DNA of 64,000 nucleotides from Sphingobacterium sp. UGAL515B_05 (GCF_033097525.1 NZ_CP109907.1:3658001-3722000); one strand, 5' to 3'. Counted from the stretch's first letter, positions 10,147 through 19,700 are shown. Made by a program: numbers and translations. Notes: generated by a model from the letters alone, not told the origin.

Positions 10147-10305
10147 TTACCACAGCAGCCAGGTAAGAATTGCCAGAAAGCCCCCACGGATAAGTAATTC
10201 TTGTGCTAGCTCCTCCCGGTCAAGTTTATACCAGCTATATTTTTCATAATACCTCCTGATGGTTTGTCTATTCTTTGCGTGGATGTTTTTATATGTTGTT
10301 TTCAT
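10147..10305 (-). CDS. Possible 52-aa small protein upstream of tamB
   Basis: An open frame of 52 codons with ATG at 10303-10305 and TAA at 10147-10149. The N-terminal part is basic (KTTYKNIHAKNRQTIRRYYE) and the C-terminal part is a short hydrophobic segment (GGFLAILTWLLW), so it could be a small membrane-tethered peptide. No family is recognised and no clear ribosome site precedes the ATG. It lies 93 nt ahead of tamB on the same strand, so it could be a leader gene. Composition looks coding, but chance cannot be ruled out. Confidence 0.45.
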   Translation of the reverse strand: MKTTYKNIHAKNRQTIRRYYEKYSWYKLDREELAQELLIRGGFLAILTWLLW

Positions 10306-10473
10306 AACCGATTTGTATTGATTTGCTACAAATCCTGCAATTTTAATGCAGTTTATATGACGTTAAAGGGATTTGAGTAGTTATTTTGTGCGATAGGTTA
10401 TAAAATACTGGTATTTTGGGTATTTTAACGAGTCAATTCGGGAAATACGGCCCGATAAAACAGAAATAAATAG

Positions 10474-10513
10474 ACAACAGGCTTAGATAAATACTGTTAT
10501 CCAAGCCTGTTGT
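10474..10513 (-). terminator. Long hairpin downstream of the PRC-barrel gene
   Basis: Arms 10474-10484 and 10503-10513 pair over 11 bp, extended inward by GATAA/TTATC after one mismatch. It follows the PRC-barrel stop by about 20 nt on the minus strand. The following T tract is interrupted, so it may be a weak terminator or an mRNA 3' stabiliser. The rest of 10054-10533 holds the 52-aa frame and AT-rich DNA with nothing else I can support. Confidence 0.6.
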
Positions 10514-10533
10514 AATAGATATACTTGATTGTC

Positions 10534-11265
10534 CTATAATTCACTGTTATTGTCGAGCGTACCCGGCTCATGTCCTGTGGTTTGCTCATGTCGGGCAGCT
10601 ACCCTTCGGGTTCGCTGGGTCTGATCCGGTGGAAGGCTTTCGGTCTTTTTCCCACCGCTATAAAACGTGTCTTCACTAAAGTGATAATGATCATAGAATT
10701 CAGTCGGATGATAGCTGTTCTCGCTCACGATAAAACCCACATCGCCGGTGCCTTCAAATACATGACGGATACTTAGTTCTGTTTCGGGATCGAGCTGATC
10801 CTGTTGGTAAGCAGGCAGGCGGATTAACTGATCTTCGTTGACGGATATCACAACAACTTCACCATCATCGGCGGGATTATACAGATAATCCGTTGCAGGT
10901 TCTTCCGTTGGAATTTCGTCTACTGTTAGGATCACGCTATGATCGATCGGTTCGACAGCTGGAGTCGGGTAAGCTTCTTCATTGCTGGCCTGAATTTGCG
11001 TACCATCGTAAAGCGACGCCAGTCCAATGGGGGCCAATACTTTCTTATCTTCGTCAATAACAAATTCGGCGTCATGGAGATCGATAATAATATAACGGAC
11101 CTGCTGGCTTTCAGGATCAAAGAGCAGATCATCTACCTTGCCGAGCAGTTGGCCGGCTTCATTCTTTACTTTCCAGCCCCGGATATCAGGTTCGCCATCG
11201 ACGATTTCGTAATCGCTTCCACCGAGTTCAATCAGATGATTATATTTTTTTTCTTCTAATGCCAT
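10534..11265 (-). CDS. PRC-barrel domain protein
   Basis: About 243 aa from the preferred ATG at 11265 (MALEEKKYNHL); an in-frame ATG 24 nt upstream is possible. The N-terminal half has a PRC-barrel-like domain: DIRGWKVKNEAGQLLGKVDD followed by QQVRYIIIDLHD, the usual strand pattern around residues 20-80. The middle is acidic and proline-rich. The C-terminal quarter is polar and probably disordered. Such proteins in Bacteroidota resemble photosystem H-subunit/PRC-barrel stress proteins; the specific role is unknown. The small membrane-protein gene just upstream (11310-11492) is probably cotranscribed. Confidence 0.85.
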   Translation of the reverse strand: MALEEKKYNHLIELGGSDYEIVDGEPDIRGWKVKNEAGQLLGKVDDLLFDPESQQVRYIIIDLHDAEFVIDEDKKVLAPIGLASLYDGTQIQASNEEAYPTPAVEPIDHSVILTVDEIPTEEPATDYLYNPADDGEVVVISVNEDQLIRLPAYQQDQLDPETELSIRHVFEGTGDVGFIVSENSYHPTEFYDHYHFSEDTFYSGGKKTESLPPDQTQRTRRVAARHEQTTGHEPGTLDNNSEL

Positions 11266-11309
11266 GTCTTTAATTTTTTTGGTGATCAATTCGTATATGC
11301 AACGGAGTT

Positions 11310-11492
11310 CTAAAGCGTATCTGTTTGTGGCGCTGTTGTGTTAATGCTTGTGTCGGGAATAGGTTTATCTAACCTGGCGTCACTGTTAGTACGGTTTATA
11401 AAATACAGGACCAATCCCAGCGCGATAAGCGAAAGCAGCAGCCATAGCCACCAGGGCGCTCCGTTTCTCGGTTTTACTTCTAAATGTGCCAT
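11310..11492 (-). CDS. Small single-helix membrane protein, unknown function
   Basis: A 60-aa protein: about 12 polar residues, one membrane helix (WWLWLLLSLIALGLVLYFI, residues 14-32) and a polar tail rich in Asp, Thr and Pro. No family recognised. It lies 44 nt upstream of the PRC-barrel gene on the same strand, so the two probably form an operon. The pattern (short N-terminus, Trp-rich start of helix, acidic tail outside) is common for small envelope stress proteins of this phylum, which is analogy only. Confidence 0.6.
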   Translation of the reverse strand: MAHLEVKPRNGAPWWLWLLLSLIALGLVLYFINRTNSDARLDKPIPDTSINTTAPQTDTL

Positions 11493-11590
11493 ATATACTT
11501 TTTTAAAAAAAGAACAACTGCTATAGGGCTTCGTTTGAAAAAATTTTGTTTAAGCTGGATTTCAGGCGTATGCGCTTGGGACTGCGGATA

Positions 11591-11820
11591 CATTGGCTTG
11601 CCTTTTTGCTGCCGTCCCTGTTGTTTCGCTGCTTGTTCTTTGGTATTTCTTTGTCCTTTATTTGCTTATCCGTTGCTGTTTATCTGCTTATTCGTTGCCC
11701 TTTGTTTGCCTGTTCTTTGCTCTTTCTTCGGGACTGCCTTGGGCTTTCATAACCCTTTGTTTGCCTGTTCGTTGGTATTCCGTTGCTGTTTCTCTGCTAT
11801 TTTATTGCTGTTTTGTTGGT
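11591..11820. repeat. T-rich degenerate tandem repeat, about 55-bp period
   Basis: Within 11493-12099, a 607-bp stretch without a supportable gene, the + strand from about 11591 to 11820 is very poor in A and built of TTTG/TTGC/CTGTT words. An 18-bp word is repeated exactly at 11698-11715 and 11753-11770 (offset 55); a 13-bp word is repeated exactly at 11669-11681 and 11779-11791 (offset 110, twice 55). Open frames here are hydrophobic only because of the base composition. The remainder (11820-12099) holds a GATATCGATATC palindrome near 12037 and an AT-rich leader before the DUF6266 gene. Confidence 0.7.
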
Positions 11821-12099
11821 CGTGTGACCACAGAAAAACATCGAATTAGCCTGCTGCAAGCGGACGAGTTGTCTTTTAGAAGCCTCTTTGCTGCCTTCCA
11901 TAAGTTTGCTAAGCCCAATCACAAGCCTTGCTATTTCCTTAATACATGTCGTAGAAACGGGCATTTTCGGACAAGTGACGTCAGATAACGCCATTTGGCA
12001 GCCTTCGTCCCGTTACCGATTTACCTTAGTGCCATGATATCGATATCCGTGGCTGCCTGCAGCGCCACATCGTTTTAAACATTTAAAAAAATTAATAAC

Positions 12100-12741
12100 A
12101 TGGCAAGATTTAATAAAGGTATACATGGTGCCTACACAGGTAAAGTGGGCAACATTGTGGGCTCGTCATGGCGCGGAATTGACTATGTCCGCTCCCTGCC
12201 CAAGAAAAGTTCAAAACCGGCTTCTGATAAGCAGCTGGCACAGCGCACGAAGTTTGGAATAACAACCAGCTTTCTCAAATCCATCAAAGATGTGCTGATG
12301 CTGGGCTATTCCGACAGCAAACAGCGCGGAAAGACAGGCTACAACGTCGCTTTTCAGCATTTTATCGATCAGGCAATTGTCGGTAACTATCCTAATTTTA
12401 GTATTGATTATGCTTCCGTAAAAATCGCCAGTGGTAGTTTGGCTATCCTAATGGGCCTAGAGGCTGTGGAGTCGGCACCGGGTGTACTCACATTGGGCTG
12501 GGATCCTACGATCAATAAGTTCAATGCCTTTTCCGACGATCAGGTACTCGCAATCCTACATGAACCGGTTGAGAATCTCTTTTATGCCTATGAAGGTGCA
12601 ACCAGAAACGATAGTACCCTGGAAATTGCATTGCCGGCAAGTTATTCGGGCAAGACCGTGGTTGGCTGGGCATTTACCATACATCGGGATGGTAACATTA
12701 CATCGAGTAGTCAGTATCTGGGTGAATTTGTGTTGACCTAG
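12100..12741 (+). CDS. DUF6266 family protein
   Basis: A 213-aa soluble protein without signal peptide. The N-terminus carries the strongly conserved DUF6266 block (NKGIHGAYTGKVGNIVGSSW near residues 5-24, then IDYVRSLPKK), and the C-terminal half is beta-rich. The family is found in Sphingobacteriaceae and relatives; function is unknown. A perfect 12-bp hairpin follows the stop and separates it from the three lysis-like genes downstream. Its constant position before a peptidoglycan amidase here suggests, but does not show, a link with that cassette. Confidence 0.85.
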   Translation: MARFNKGIHGAYTGKVGNIVGSSWRGIDYVRSLPKKSSKPASDKQLAQRTKFGITTSFLKSIKDVLMLGYSDSKQRGKTGYNVAFQHFIDQAIVGNYPNFSIDYASVKIASGSLAILMGLEAVESAPGVLTLGWDPTINKFNAFSDDQVLAILHEPVENLFYAYEGATRNDSTLEIALPASYSGKTVVGWAFTIHRDGNITSSSQYLGEFVLT

Positions 12742-12755
12742 TTCTGGTCAGATTA

Positions 12756-12785
12756 TGGAAGCTGCTCCAACAAGAGCAGCTTCCA
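12756..12785 (+). terminator. Perfect hairpin between DUF6266 and the membrane-protein gene
   Basis: Arms 12756-12767 and 12774-12785 pair over 12 bp around a 6-nt loop; flanking CTGGTCA/TGATCAG extend it imperfectly. No T tract follows directly (a T-rich run begins about 20 nt later), so it may be a processing or attenuation structure rather than a full stop. Confidence 0.65.
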
Positions 12786-12828
12786 TTGATCAGAAAACAG
12801 TTTTCTTTTAAAAATTTAAATATGCAAT

Positions 12829-13215
12829 ATGGAATTTATACAAAAACAACTGGCCCAGGATATCGAGGATACCTATTGGCCTTTAACGGGGCGGCAGCTG
12901 CTTAGCATTATACTGGCCTGCCTGCTGATATTTTTTATTTCATCAGGCCTCTTGCTGCAGGCCATCGATCCAACAGCGGGCGTATTGGACATCGGTATGC
13001 TCTCGGTGCTGCTATTTGCCATCCTGGCTGGCCTAGCGGCTGTTTATTGCTGCTTTTGGCTTCAGGAAATGCTCTGGCAGCCTTTTAAGTTTTTCCGTCA
13101 GGAATTTAGTGCTCACTTTAATCAATTGACATCATGGCAACAATGCATTATCTATTTTTCGGTATTCTTTCTGTCGCTGTTCTCTTTCTTGGCCGTGCTG
13201 GCACTGCTGCTATAA
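12829..13215 (+). CDS. Small three-helix membrane protein, holin-like topology
   Basis: A 128-aa protein with three predicted membrane helices (about residues 24-45, 55-78 and 106-128), a short polar N-terminus and a hydrophilic segment between helices two and three. No sequence family is recognised. Size and three-helix layout match class I phage holins, and the next gene, which overlaps it by 82 nt, encodes a peptidoglycan hydrolase followed by a spanin-like lipoprotein. The holin reading rests on topology and context only. It could also be an unrelated membrane partner. Confidence 0.6.
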   Translation: MEFIQKQLAQDIEDTYWPLTGRQLLSIILACLLIFFISSGLLLQAIDPTAGVLDIGMLSVLLFAILAGLAAVYCCFWLQEMLWQPFKFFRQEFSAHFNQLTSWQQCIIYFSVFFLSLFSFLAVLALLL

Positions 13216-13748
13216 GAGAACAGGATGTACCAAGCGGCTATACCGAGCTTCGAAGCGCCGATCCTTTGGTCGAGCATGGTGACGCTGTAGCGATAAATGA
13301 CTACATAGGATCGGACCTGCGTAAACGTATTATCGATAGCGCTGTGCGGGAGATTGGCGTGCAGGAAGCTACAGGCAATAACGATGGTCCGCGGGTAGAA
13401 GCCTATCTGCGCTACGTGGGGCTTGGAAAAGGATACGCCTGGTGTGCAGCTTTCGTATCCTGGTGTTATGGTCGGGCTGGACGCCCATTGCCGCGCAATG
13501 CCTGGTGCCCGGCACTCTTTCCGATGGCCCGTCGGTATACGGCTGCACAGATCGCGCAGGGGAGCATCCGACAGGCCGATCTGTTTGCGATTTACAGCAG
13601 CAGTCTGCGGCGCATAAACCATGTGGGGCTTGTACGCCAACAGAAAGGCAAATGGATTGTGACTGTGGAAGGGAACAGTGCCAATAGGGTTTTGTCTAAA
13701 CGACGTCCTTTGGCTACCATTTATGCTTTTTCAAATTGGCTGGACTGA
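13134..13748 (+). CDS. CHAP/TIGR02594-type peptidoglycan amidase with N-terminal signal
   Basis: A 204-aa protein. Residues about 4-25 form a hydrophobic signal or signal anchor (LFFGILSVAVLFL, then AGTAA). The catalytic domain spans about 60-200 with the Cys motif (YAWCAAFVSWCYGRAG), the His motif (INHVGLV) and a third polar site (VEGNS), as in papain-like cell-wall amidases and endopeptidases. The start overlaps the membrane-protein gene in another frame by 82 nt and the end overlaps the region before the next start, a compact arrangement typical of phage lysis genes. Target bond unknown; a cell-remodelling role is an alternative. Confidence 0.85.
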   Translation: MATMHYLFFGILSVAVLFLGRAGTAAIREQDVPSGYTELRSADPLVEHGDAVAINDYIGSDLRKRIIDSAVREIGVQEATGNNDGPRVEAYLRYVGLGKGYAWCAAFVSWCYGRAGRPLPRNAWCPALFPMARRYTAAQIAQGSIRQADLFAIYSSSLRRINHVGLVRQQKGKWIVTVEGNSANRVLSKRRPLATIYAFSNWLD

Positions 13749-13759
13749 AAGGAGGAAGG

Positions 13760-14206
13760 ATGAACACAAGGCTATGCCAGATGATATTTTATGCGGGACT
13801 CTTATTCTTGCTGGGCTCCTGCAAGGTCTACGAAAGTAAAAAATATCAGAAACAACAAGAAACGGATGCGCACCGGCAGTATACCGAGCAGCTCCGAACG
13901 TTATATTCTGACCATCAGGATACGCTTTCCCGCCTTTGGTACTTTTGGACGGACAGTGCTTTTCGTTTCTATCCCGATAGTGGTCTGTCTGCCCGGTCGG
14001 GAGGTTTATTATTGCATGAGTCGGCCAAAAGGGTCAGTAAACAGGTACTGGAGCTGGCTGAAAAAAGGCAACAGGAAAAACAAAAGCAGGTCAGCCATGA
14101 AAAAAGCGGCAGCCAAATGCGCTCTGCCCAGCAGGTTTGGATCATGGGCTTCGTCTTGCTCCTGTTTCTTCTTTGGCGATGGGGCCGATCTCACCTATTG
14201 CCCTAG
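13760..14206 (+). CDS. Small lipoprotein with C-terminal membrane helix (unimolecular-spanin-like)
   Basis: A 148-aa protein; the ATG at 13760 is chosen because a strong GGAGGAAGG sits just upstream. The N-terminus is a lipoprotein signal ending in LLGSC (Cys near residue 21). A charged, Gln/Lys/Glu-rich, probably helical middle follows, and a C-terminal membrane helix (VWIMGFVLLLFLLW, about residues 126-140) precedes a basic end. Anchors at both ends, outer-membrane lipid and inner-membrane helix, are the hallmark of phage u-spanins, which fuse the two membranes in lysis. No sequence match is claimed. A terminator at 14261 closes the unit. Confidence 0.7.
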   Translation: MNTRLCQMIFYAGLLFLLGSCKVYESKKYQKQQETDAHRQYTEQLRTLYSDHQDTLSRLWYFWTDSAFRFYPDSGLSARSGGLLLHESAKRVSKQVLELAEKRQQEKQKQVSHEKSGSQMRSAQQVWIMGFVLLLFLLWRWGRSHLLP

Positions 14207-14260
14207 TAAGCGTGGGAAGGAGGTCTGAAGAAAAGCTTCGACAGGTACTGTTGGGCTATG

Positions 14261-14295
14261 AAGGAGACACGAAGTAAAATCGTAGTCTCCTTTTT
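14261..14295 (+). terminator. Terminator after the lysis-like genes
   Basis: AAGGAGAC (14261-14268) pairs with GTCTCCTT (14285-14292), followed by a T run to 14295. It ends the unit 12829-14206. The rest of 14207-14598 is AT-rich DNA with a TATATTTG element at 14396-14403 that fits the Bacteroidota -7 consensus but lacks a clear -33 partner, and a small AGTAAT/ATTACT inverted repeat near 14423. Confidence 0.75.
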
Positions 14296-14598
14296 ATGTG
14301 CCGGATGAATTCCTGCTATGCATGTTTGAGAAAAATCAAAATTTGTTAATCGTTTTAAATTTTTATTAAAAAAAGCAAAACCGTTTTAGTTTTATTATAT
14401 TTGTTCGTAACCAGATTAAGGGAGTAATCCACAAATTACTAGACACAGTGCGTGAAAGACCAACTTATGAAATATTCCTGCATCATGTAATTGTTTTTTG
14501 TGACGCTTATTAGCTTGTAAGCAAATGTTAAGATTGGAGATCAATAACCGGATATTATAAACAAATAGCAATCTTTGCTAGTAATGAAAGGGTAAAAC

Positions 14599-15210
14599 GT
14601 GACAATGTACGCACAAAAATACGACGATACTGAAGAGAAGTCTGTCTTGATCTCCCTGCGTTCTGGCTGCCAGCGTGCTTTTCGGCAGGTCTACAGTAGG
14701 TATAGCGGGCGTATTTATCTCAACATCCGTAAGATGGTCAAATCCGAAGAAGACGCAGTCGAACTATTACAGGAAGTATTTATTAAAGTATGGGATAAAC
14801 GGGAGTTGATTGATCCCGAGCAGTCTTTTCGATCTTATCTGTTCCAGATCGCCAAATATACTGTCTATAATTTTATCCGGCGAAATAACCTCGAAAAACA
14901 AGTTCAGGCATATCTTAGCCTTCACAATACAGCCTTATACAGTCACGTCGAAGAAGAACTCTATGAAAAGCAATATGAAGAATGGTTGTCTCAGACCATT
15001 GACCAGCTGCCGCCACAACGCAAATTGATCTACAAACTTTGTAAAATTGAGGGCAAAACCTACGCCGAAGTAAGCGACTTATTGAGTATATCGACATCCA
15101 CCATCAACGACCACATCGTAAAAGCTACAAAATATATCAAAGAGAAGCATGGGATCCTGGATAAATCCACATTGCTCATTATTTCTTTTATACTTCTCCA
15201 ACAGCATTAA
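14599..15210 (+). CDS. ECF-type RNA polymerase sigma-70 factor (mannan locus)
   Basis: About 203 aa from GTG at 14599; ATG at 14605 is equally possible, with AAAGGG 6 or 12 nt upstream. Region 2 spans about residues 24-92 (EEDAVELLQEVFIKVWDKRE) and region 4 about 130-180 (LPPQRKLIYKLCKIEGKTYAEVSDLL then TSTINDHIVKA). The C-terminus ends in a hydrophobic tail (LLIISFILLQ), often seen in sigma factors of this phylum. It is paired with the FecR gene 105 nt downstream and an STN-bearing SusC, so it is expected to be released when SusC senses its glycan and then to transcribe the locus. Confidence 0.9.
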   Translation: MTMYAQKYDDTEEKSVLISLRSGCQRAFRQVYSRYSGRIYLNIRKMVKSEEDAVELLQEVFIKVWDKRELIDPEQSFRSYLFQIAKYTVYNFIRRNNLEKQVQAYLSLHNTALYSHVEEELYEKQYEEWLSQTIDQLPPQRKLIYKLCKIEGKTYAEVSDLLSISTSTINDHIVKATKYIKEKHGILDKSTLLIISFILLQQH

Positions 15211-15314
15211 CGCATCTAATTTTCATTGCACAGAAAAAAAGTAAAATAAATTTGCAGGTAGAGCAGATGACGTTTACCGCTGAAGTGTATTAGCTGAAAA
15301 GAGGATAACCAATT

Positions 15315-16487
15315 GTGGAAAAGAAAACACTTCGATATACGTTAAGGCGATATATACAGGGAAAACTTAGCGAAGAAAATTCCCGTGCGTTTTTGTCCTA
15401 TGTAAAATCAGGCAGGGATAAAATATTACTTCAAGAACTCATCCAGGAGGTTTTGGACGATCCCGTCGATCAACATCTGTTGGACGATCCAACTTTATTG
15501 GCCGTACTGGATAATACCTGGGACCAATTGCATCTCCAGATCAATAAACCAAAAACAAAATCGCTATGGACTTGGAAACGTATTGGCGCAAGCGCAGCTG
15601 CTGTTATCGGACTATTATTTATTGGTCGCTGGTTTCTTACCATTGAAACTAAAAACGTATCTCCGCAAGCTGCACAACATGTGATATCACCCGGAAAACA
15701 ATCGGCGACCTTAACGCTGGCCAACGGCAAGCAGATTCATCTACATGAAACACAAAACGGTCGGATTGCGGAAGAATCGGGTATAAGAATTTCTAAAACA
15801 ACGGATGGCCAATTGATTTACGAAGTCAGCGATAAGTCGCAGGGCGAAATCGAGCAAAATACCTTATCGACAACCAAAGGAGAAACCTATCGGATTAAGC
15901 TACCTGACGGTACACAAGTATGGCTCAATGCGGCTTCTTCGCTCAGCTATCCGGTTCGTTTTGCAAATCAAAAAAACAGAACTGTCACACTGACCGGCGA
16001 AGCTTATTTTGAAGTAGCGAAGGATTCCAAACACCCCTTTATTGTGCAGGCAGCAGCTCAGCAGGTCGAAGTGCTCGGTACCCATTTCAATGTAAACAGT
16101 TATGCCGACGAAACGGCGGTACAGACCACCCTACTGGAAGGTCGTGTACAGGTCAGTTCCCACAGTCAAAAATTGCTATTAGCACCGGGTGAGCAGTCGA
16201 GCCTTACAGCTCGTGGGGTGCTAAAATCCCGCCCAATAGATACAGCGCCGGTTATTGCCTGGACAAACAACGAATTTATGTTCGATGGAGATGATATCGA
16301 AAGCGTCATGCGCAAGGTGGCACGCTGGTATAATGTGGAGGTCATCTATCAGGGTAAAAAAACGACCGAGAAATTTGGGGGCGGAATATCGCGTTTTGAT
16401 GATGTTCAAAAGGTCTTAAGCCTGCTCGAAAAAACGGGTGCCGTTCATTTCAGAATAGACGGAAAAAAAATACATGTACTTCCGTAA
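15315..16487 (+). CDS. FecR family anti-sigma factor (mannan locus)
   Basis: A 390-aa protein starting at GTG 15315 (AGAGGATAACC upstream). The cytoplasmic N-terminal part (residues 1-75) is expected to bind the sigma factor; one membrane helix lies near 89-107 (GASAAAVIGLLFIGRWFL); the periplasmic part has the FecR domain (about 185-280, with LPDGTQVWLNAASSLSYP and LTGEAYFEVAKD) and a C-terminal DUF4974 domain (about 320-390). It passes the signal from the STN domain of the SusC encoded next to the sigma factor. The sigma-FecR-SusC order is standard for this class. Confidence 0.92.
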   Translation: MEKKTLRYTLRRYIQGKLSEENSRAFLSYVKSGRDKILLQELIQEVLDDPVDQHLLDDPTLLAVLDNTWDQLHLQINKPKTKSLWTWKRIGASAAAVIGLLFIGRWFLTIETKNVSPQAAQHVISPGKQSATLTLANGKQIHLHETQNGRIAEESGIRISKTTDGQLIYEVSDKSQGEIEQNTLSTTKGETYRIKLPDGTQVWLNAASSLSYPVRFANQKNRTVTLTGEAYFEVAKDSKHPFIVQAAAQQVEVLGTHFNVNSYADETAVQTTLLEGRVQVSSHSQKLLLAPGEQSSLTARGVLKSRPIDTAPVIAWTNNEFMFDGDDIESVMRKVARWYNVEVIYQGKKTTEKFGGGISRFDDVQKVLSLLEKTGAVHFRIDGKKIHVLP

Positions 16488-16583
16488 TAACCTAAAAATA
16501 ATTAATGACACAATAACCTAAATAAACAAACCGATGAATAAAAAACGACAAAACGAATAGCCACGATGGTGGGGTATAAAAAA

Positions 16584-16613
16584 GCAACCAAGATCCTGAA
16601 GGAGCTCGGTTGC
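16584..16613 (+). other. Imperfect hairpin in the SusC leader
   Basis: GCAACC (16584-16589) pairs with GGTTGC (16608-16613), with AG/CT and TCCT/AGGA pairing inside and two mismatches. It lies between the FecR stop and the SusC start, the same place where the fucose locus has a perfect 8-bp hairpin. No T tract follows. Confidence 0.5.
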
Positions 16614-16700
16614 CATTTGGGACAATTAAATTTTAACTATCCAATCTGCAGTATGTTTCTGTTTTGGACGACGCGAATACACTGCAAATAAACCTTACAA

Positions 16701-19700
16701 ATGTATCAAAATTATATCAGAAAAAAGGAGATAGCGTATCTGCTATTCCGTAAACTATGGCTTATTATGCGATTGACAACCATAATTATCTTGGTTACTT
16801 TTATGCAGGTTAGCGCTACCACCTTTGCACAAAAGGTAACATTAGAATACTCCAACATGAGCCTTAAGAAAATATTTAGGGAACTCAAATCTCAGACGGG
16901 ATACAATTTTCTGTACACGGAAAGGCAGATGGTAAATGCGAAGCCTGTTGACATAAAAGTTAGGGACCGTCAATTGTCGGATGTATTGGACCAGATCTTT
17001 AAAGATCAGCCCTTGTCGTACCAGTTGGATAATAAGACTGTGGTCATTTATGATAAGCCAAAAGCTTCCATAAAGTCCGTACCGATGGAGTTTACGATGA
17101 TCCCAAATCAAGTCCCTGTAAAGGGACGTGTGACCAATGAACGTGGCGAACCGCTCGCAAATGTCTCTGTACGGGTCAAAGGAAATGAATCTATAGGTAC
17201 TACTACGAATAGTGATGGTATGTTTACCCTCACAAATCTCTCACCCAAAGCAACCCTGGTATTCTCCTCTGTTGGTTATGATGCATTGAGCGGAGAACTG
17301 TCTTCCCTGCGGACCGATGGATCGGGGCAGCTCAATGTGATCATGAAAAATAGCAACAGTCAGCTCGAAGAAGTTATCGTAATCGGCTATGGTACCACGA
17401 CACGTCAGCGTGTTGTCGGGGCCGTTGACCAGATCAGTGCGAAGACTTTCGAAAACCGACCTGTAGGCAATGTAACGCAAGCCCTTCAAGGAGCCTCCCC
17501 CAGTTTGACCATCCAACAGAAAAGCATGGACCCCAATGATAATTCGATGAATATCAATATTCGTGGGATATCTACCATAAACAGTAATGCGCCGCTGGTG
17601 GTGATCGACGGAATTATTACAGAAGGCGGAACACTCAATAAGATCAATCCGGATGACATCGAAACAGTGTCAGTATTGAAAGACGCAGGTTCTACGGCCA
17701 TATACGGTTCGAGGTCCGCAAATGGCGTTATTTTGGTAACCACCAAAAGAGGACGCCAAAATCAGCGGCCTGCGGTGACTGTCGGCACCCAGTGGGGCGT
17801 GCAAGAACCTAAGATTTTATTTTCACCTGTTGCAGGGTATGAAAATGCGACCCTTCGTAATCTTGCACTGACCAACTCAGGAATGGACCCTCAGTTTTCA
17901 CCTGAGGCTATTGCAGACTTATATGCCCATCAGGATATCGAGCGGTGGAACTTGCCGGAAATCATGAAAAACTCTTTCCAGCAAAAATATAATATCAGTG
18001 TGGCCGGCGGTGGAGATAAAAGTTCCTACTTATTTTCCGGCGGCTTTTACAATCAGCCCAGCAACTTTGTCGGACAGGACTTTGGTATTAAGCGGTACAA
18101 TCTGCGGAGTAACCTCAGTACAGAGATCGGACGTTTTAAATTGACCTCAATCTTAGCCTATACCCGCAACAACAACATGAGCAACACGGCCGGAAGTGCC
18201 ATTATCAATGCTTCCAGACTTCCGCCTTATTACTACTATCGCATGCAGGCTGATAATGGAAAATATCTTGTCAACAATGCACTGACAGATCAAAATCCTT
18301 TGGCCGAACTGAATGAGGGCGGCTATATTAAAAACGATAACGACTATTTCAATATCAACCTGAATCTCGAAGCAAAACTGTTTGAAGGTTTAAAACTGCG
18401 TGGTATCTTCGGAGCGGACATCTATGCAGATCACCGTTTTATCCGTAGAATCCAGGTGCCATTATATTCCAGTCCAGATGCCACGCAAGCACAGGTCTAC
18501 GTTAATTCAGACCGCAATACCGAAGATTTTAACGAAAAAGCTTCATTGTTAAACTTTCAACTGCTCCTGGATTATGACCGAAATTTTGGCAGTCATCATG
18601 TATCAGGTCTGTTTGGAGCATCCAACGAATCCTATACACGCCGACAAAACGAACTGAAAATGAAATTTACTGATCCTGTCCTCGGCACACCGACGACAGG
18701 GACAGTTATTGATCCCGTGAGTGCCCGTGTGACACCAAATGGGACACTACAAAATAGTATCAATTCAATCTTCGGTCGTGCCGGATACGACTTTGCAAGT
18801 AAGTATTTTGCCGAATTTAGCTTTCGCTACGATGGGTCTTCTAAGTTCTCGAAAGCTAATCGCTGGGGCTTCTTTCCTTCGGGATCCCTCGGATGGCGGG
18901 CATCCGACGAAGTATTTATGAATTGGTATAAACAACATGTGGGTAGCCTAAAAATAAGATCTACCTATGGTGTTCTTGGCAATCAGGCCGTAGACGACTA
19001 TGCGTATTATTTTACCTATGAATCCTATCAGAACAGCTATGGATTTAACAACAAACCCGTTTCTGCTGCGGGATTTAATTATGCCAGCCTGGATCTACGC
19101 TGGGAGAAAACCTATAATTTCAATGTTGGGTTGGACGCCACCTTCTTTCATGATAAATTAACGGCCAGTTTCGATTATTTTAAAAAGCGTACAGTTGATA
19201 TCTTGATGTCGCCACAAATACCTTCCACCTTCGGAACCTCCCTAAAGAACCAGAATTTAGGTGAAATGAACAATGAGGGATGGGAAATCAACCTTAGCTA
19301 CCGTGCTACAACAGGCGATTTCCACCATACGATCAATGCGAATATGGGCGATAGTCACAATAAGATTATTGCGATGCCCGGCGATGACCGTATTTCGACA
19401 GTCGATAACATTACTAAGTTGACGCGGGTTGGGCTACCCTATAATTCCTATTATGGGTACAAGATGGCCGGATTCTTTCAAAATATAACGGATATTGAAA
19501 CTTCGGCCTTGCCGAGCGGTATTACGGCAGCAGACCTGCGCCCCGGCGACGTAAAGTATGTCGACCGCAATAACGATGGAATTATCGATGCACGCGACCG
19601 CTTTGTGTTGGGCAATGGTTTCCCCCGGTTTACATTTGGTCTTACCTATAACCTGAATTATAAAGATTTTGATTTTAGTATGTTCTGGCAAGGGGTAGGC

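Noticed and set aside
10225..10247. AGGAGG plus ATG on the minus strand as a separate gene start
   Set aside because: The frame closes after 13 codons.
11593..11988. A hydrophobic 131-codon frame in the T-rich repeat
   Set aside because: Hydrophobicity comes from T-rich codons of the repeat; no start signal, Cys-rich random composition, overlapping frames look the same.
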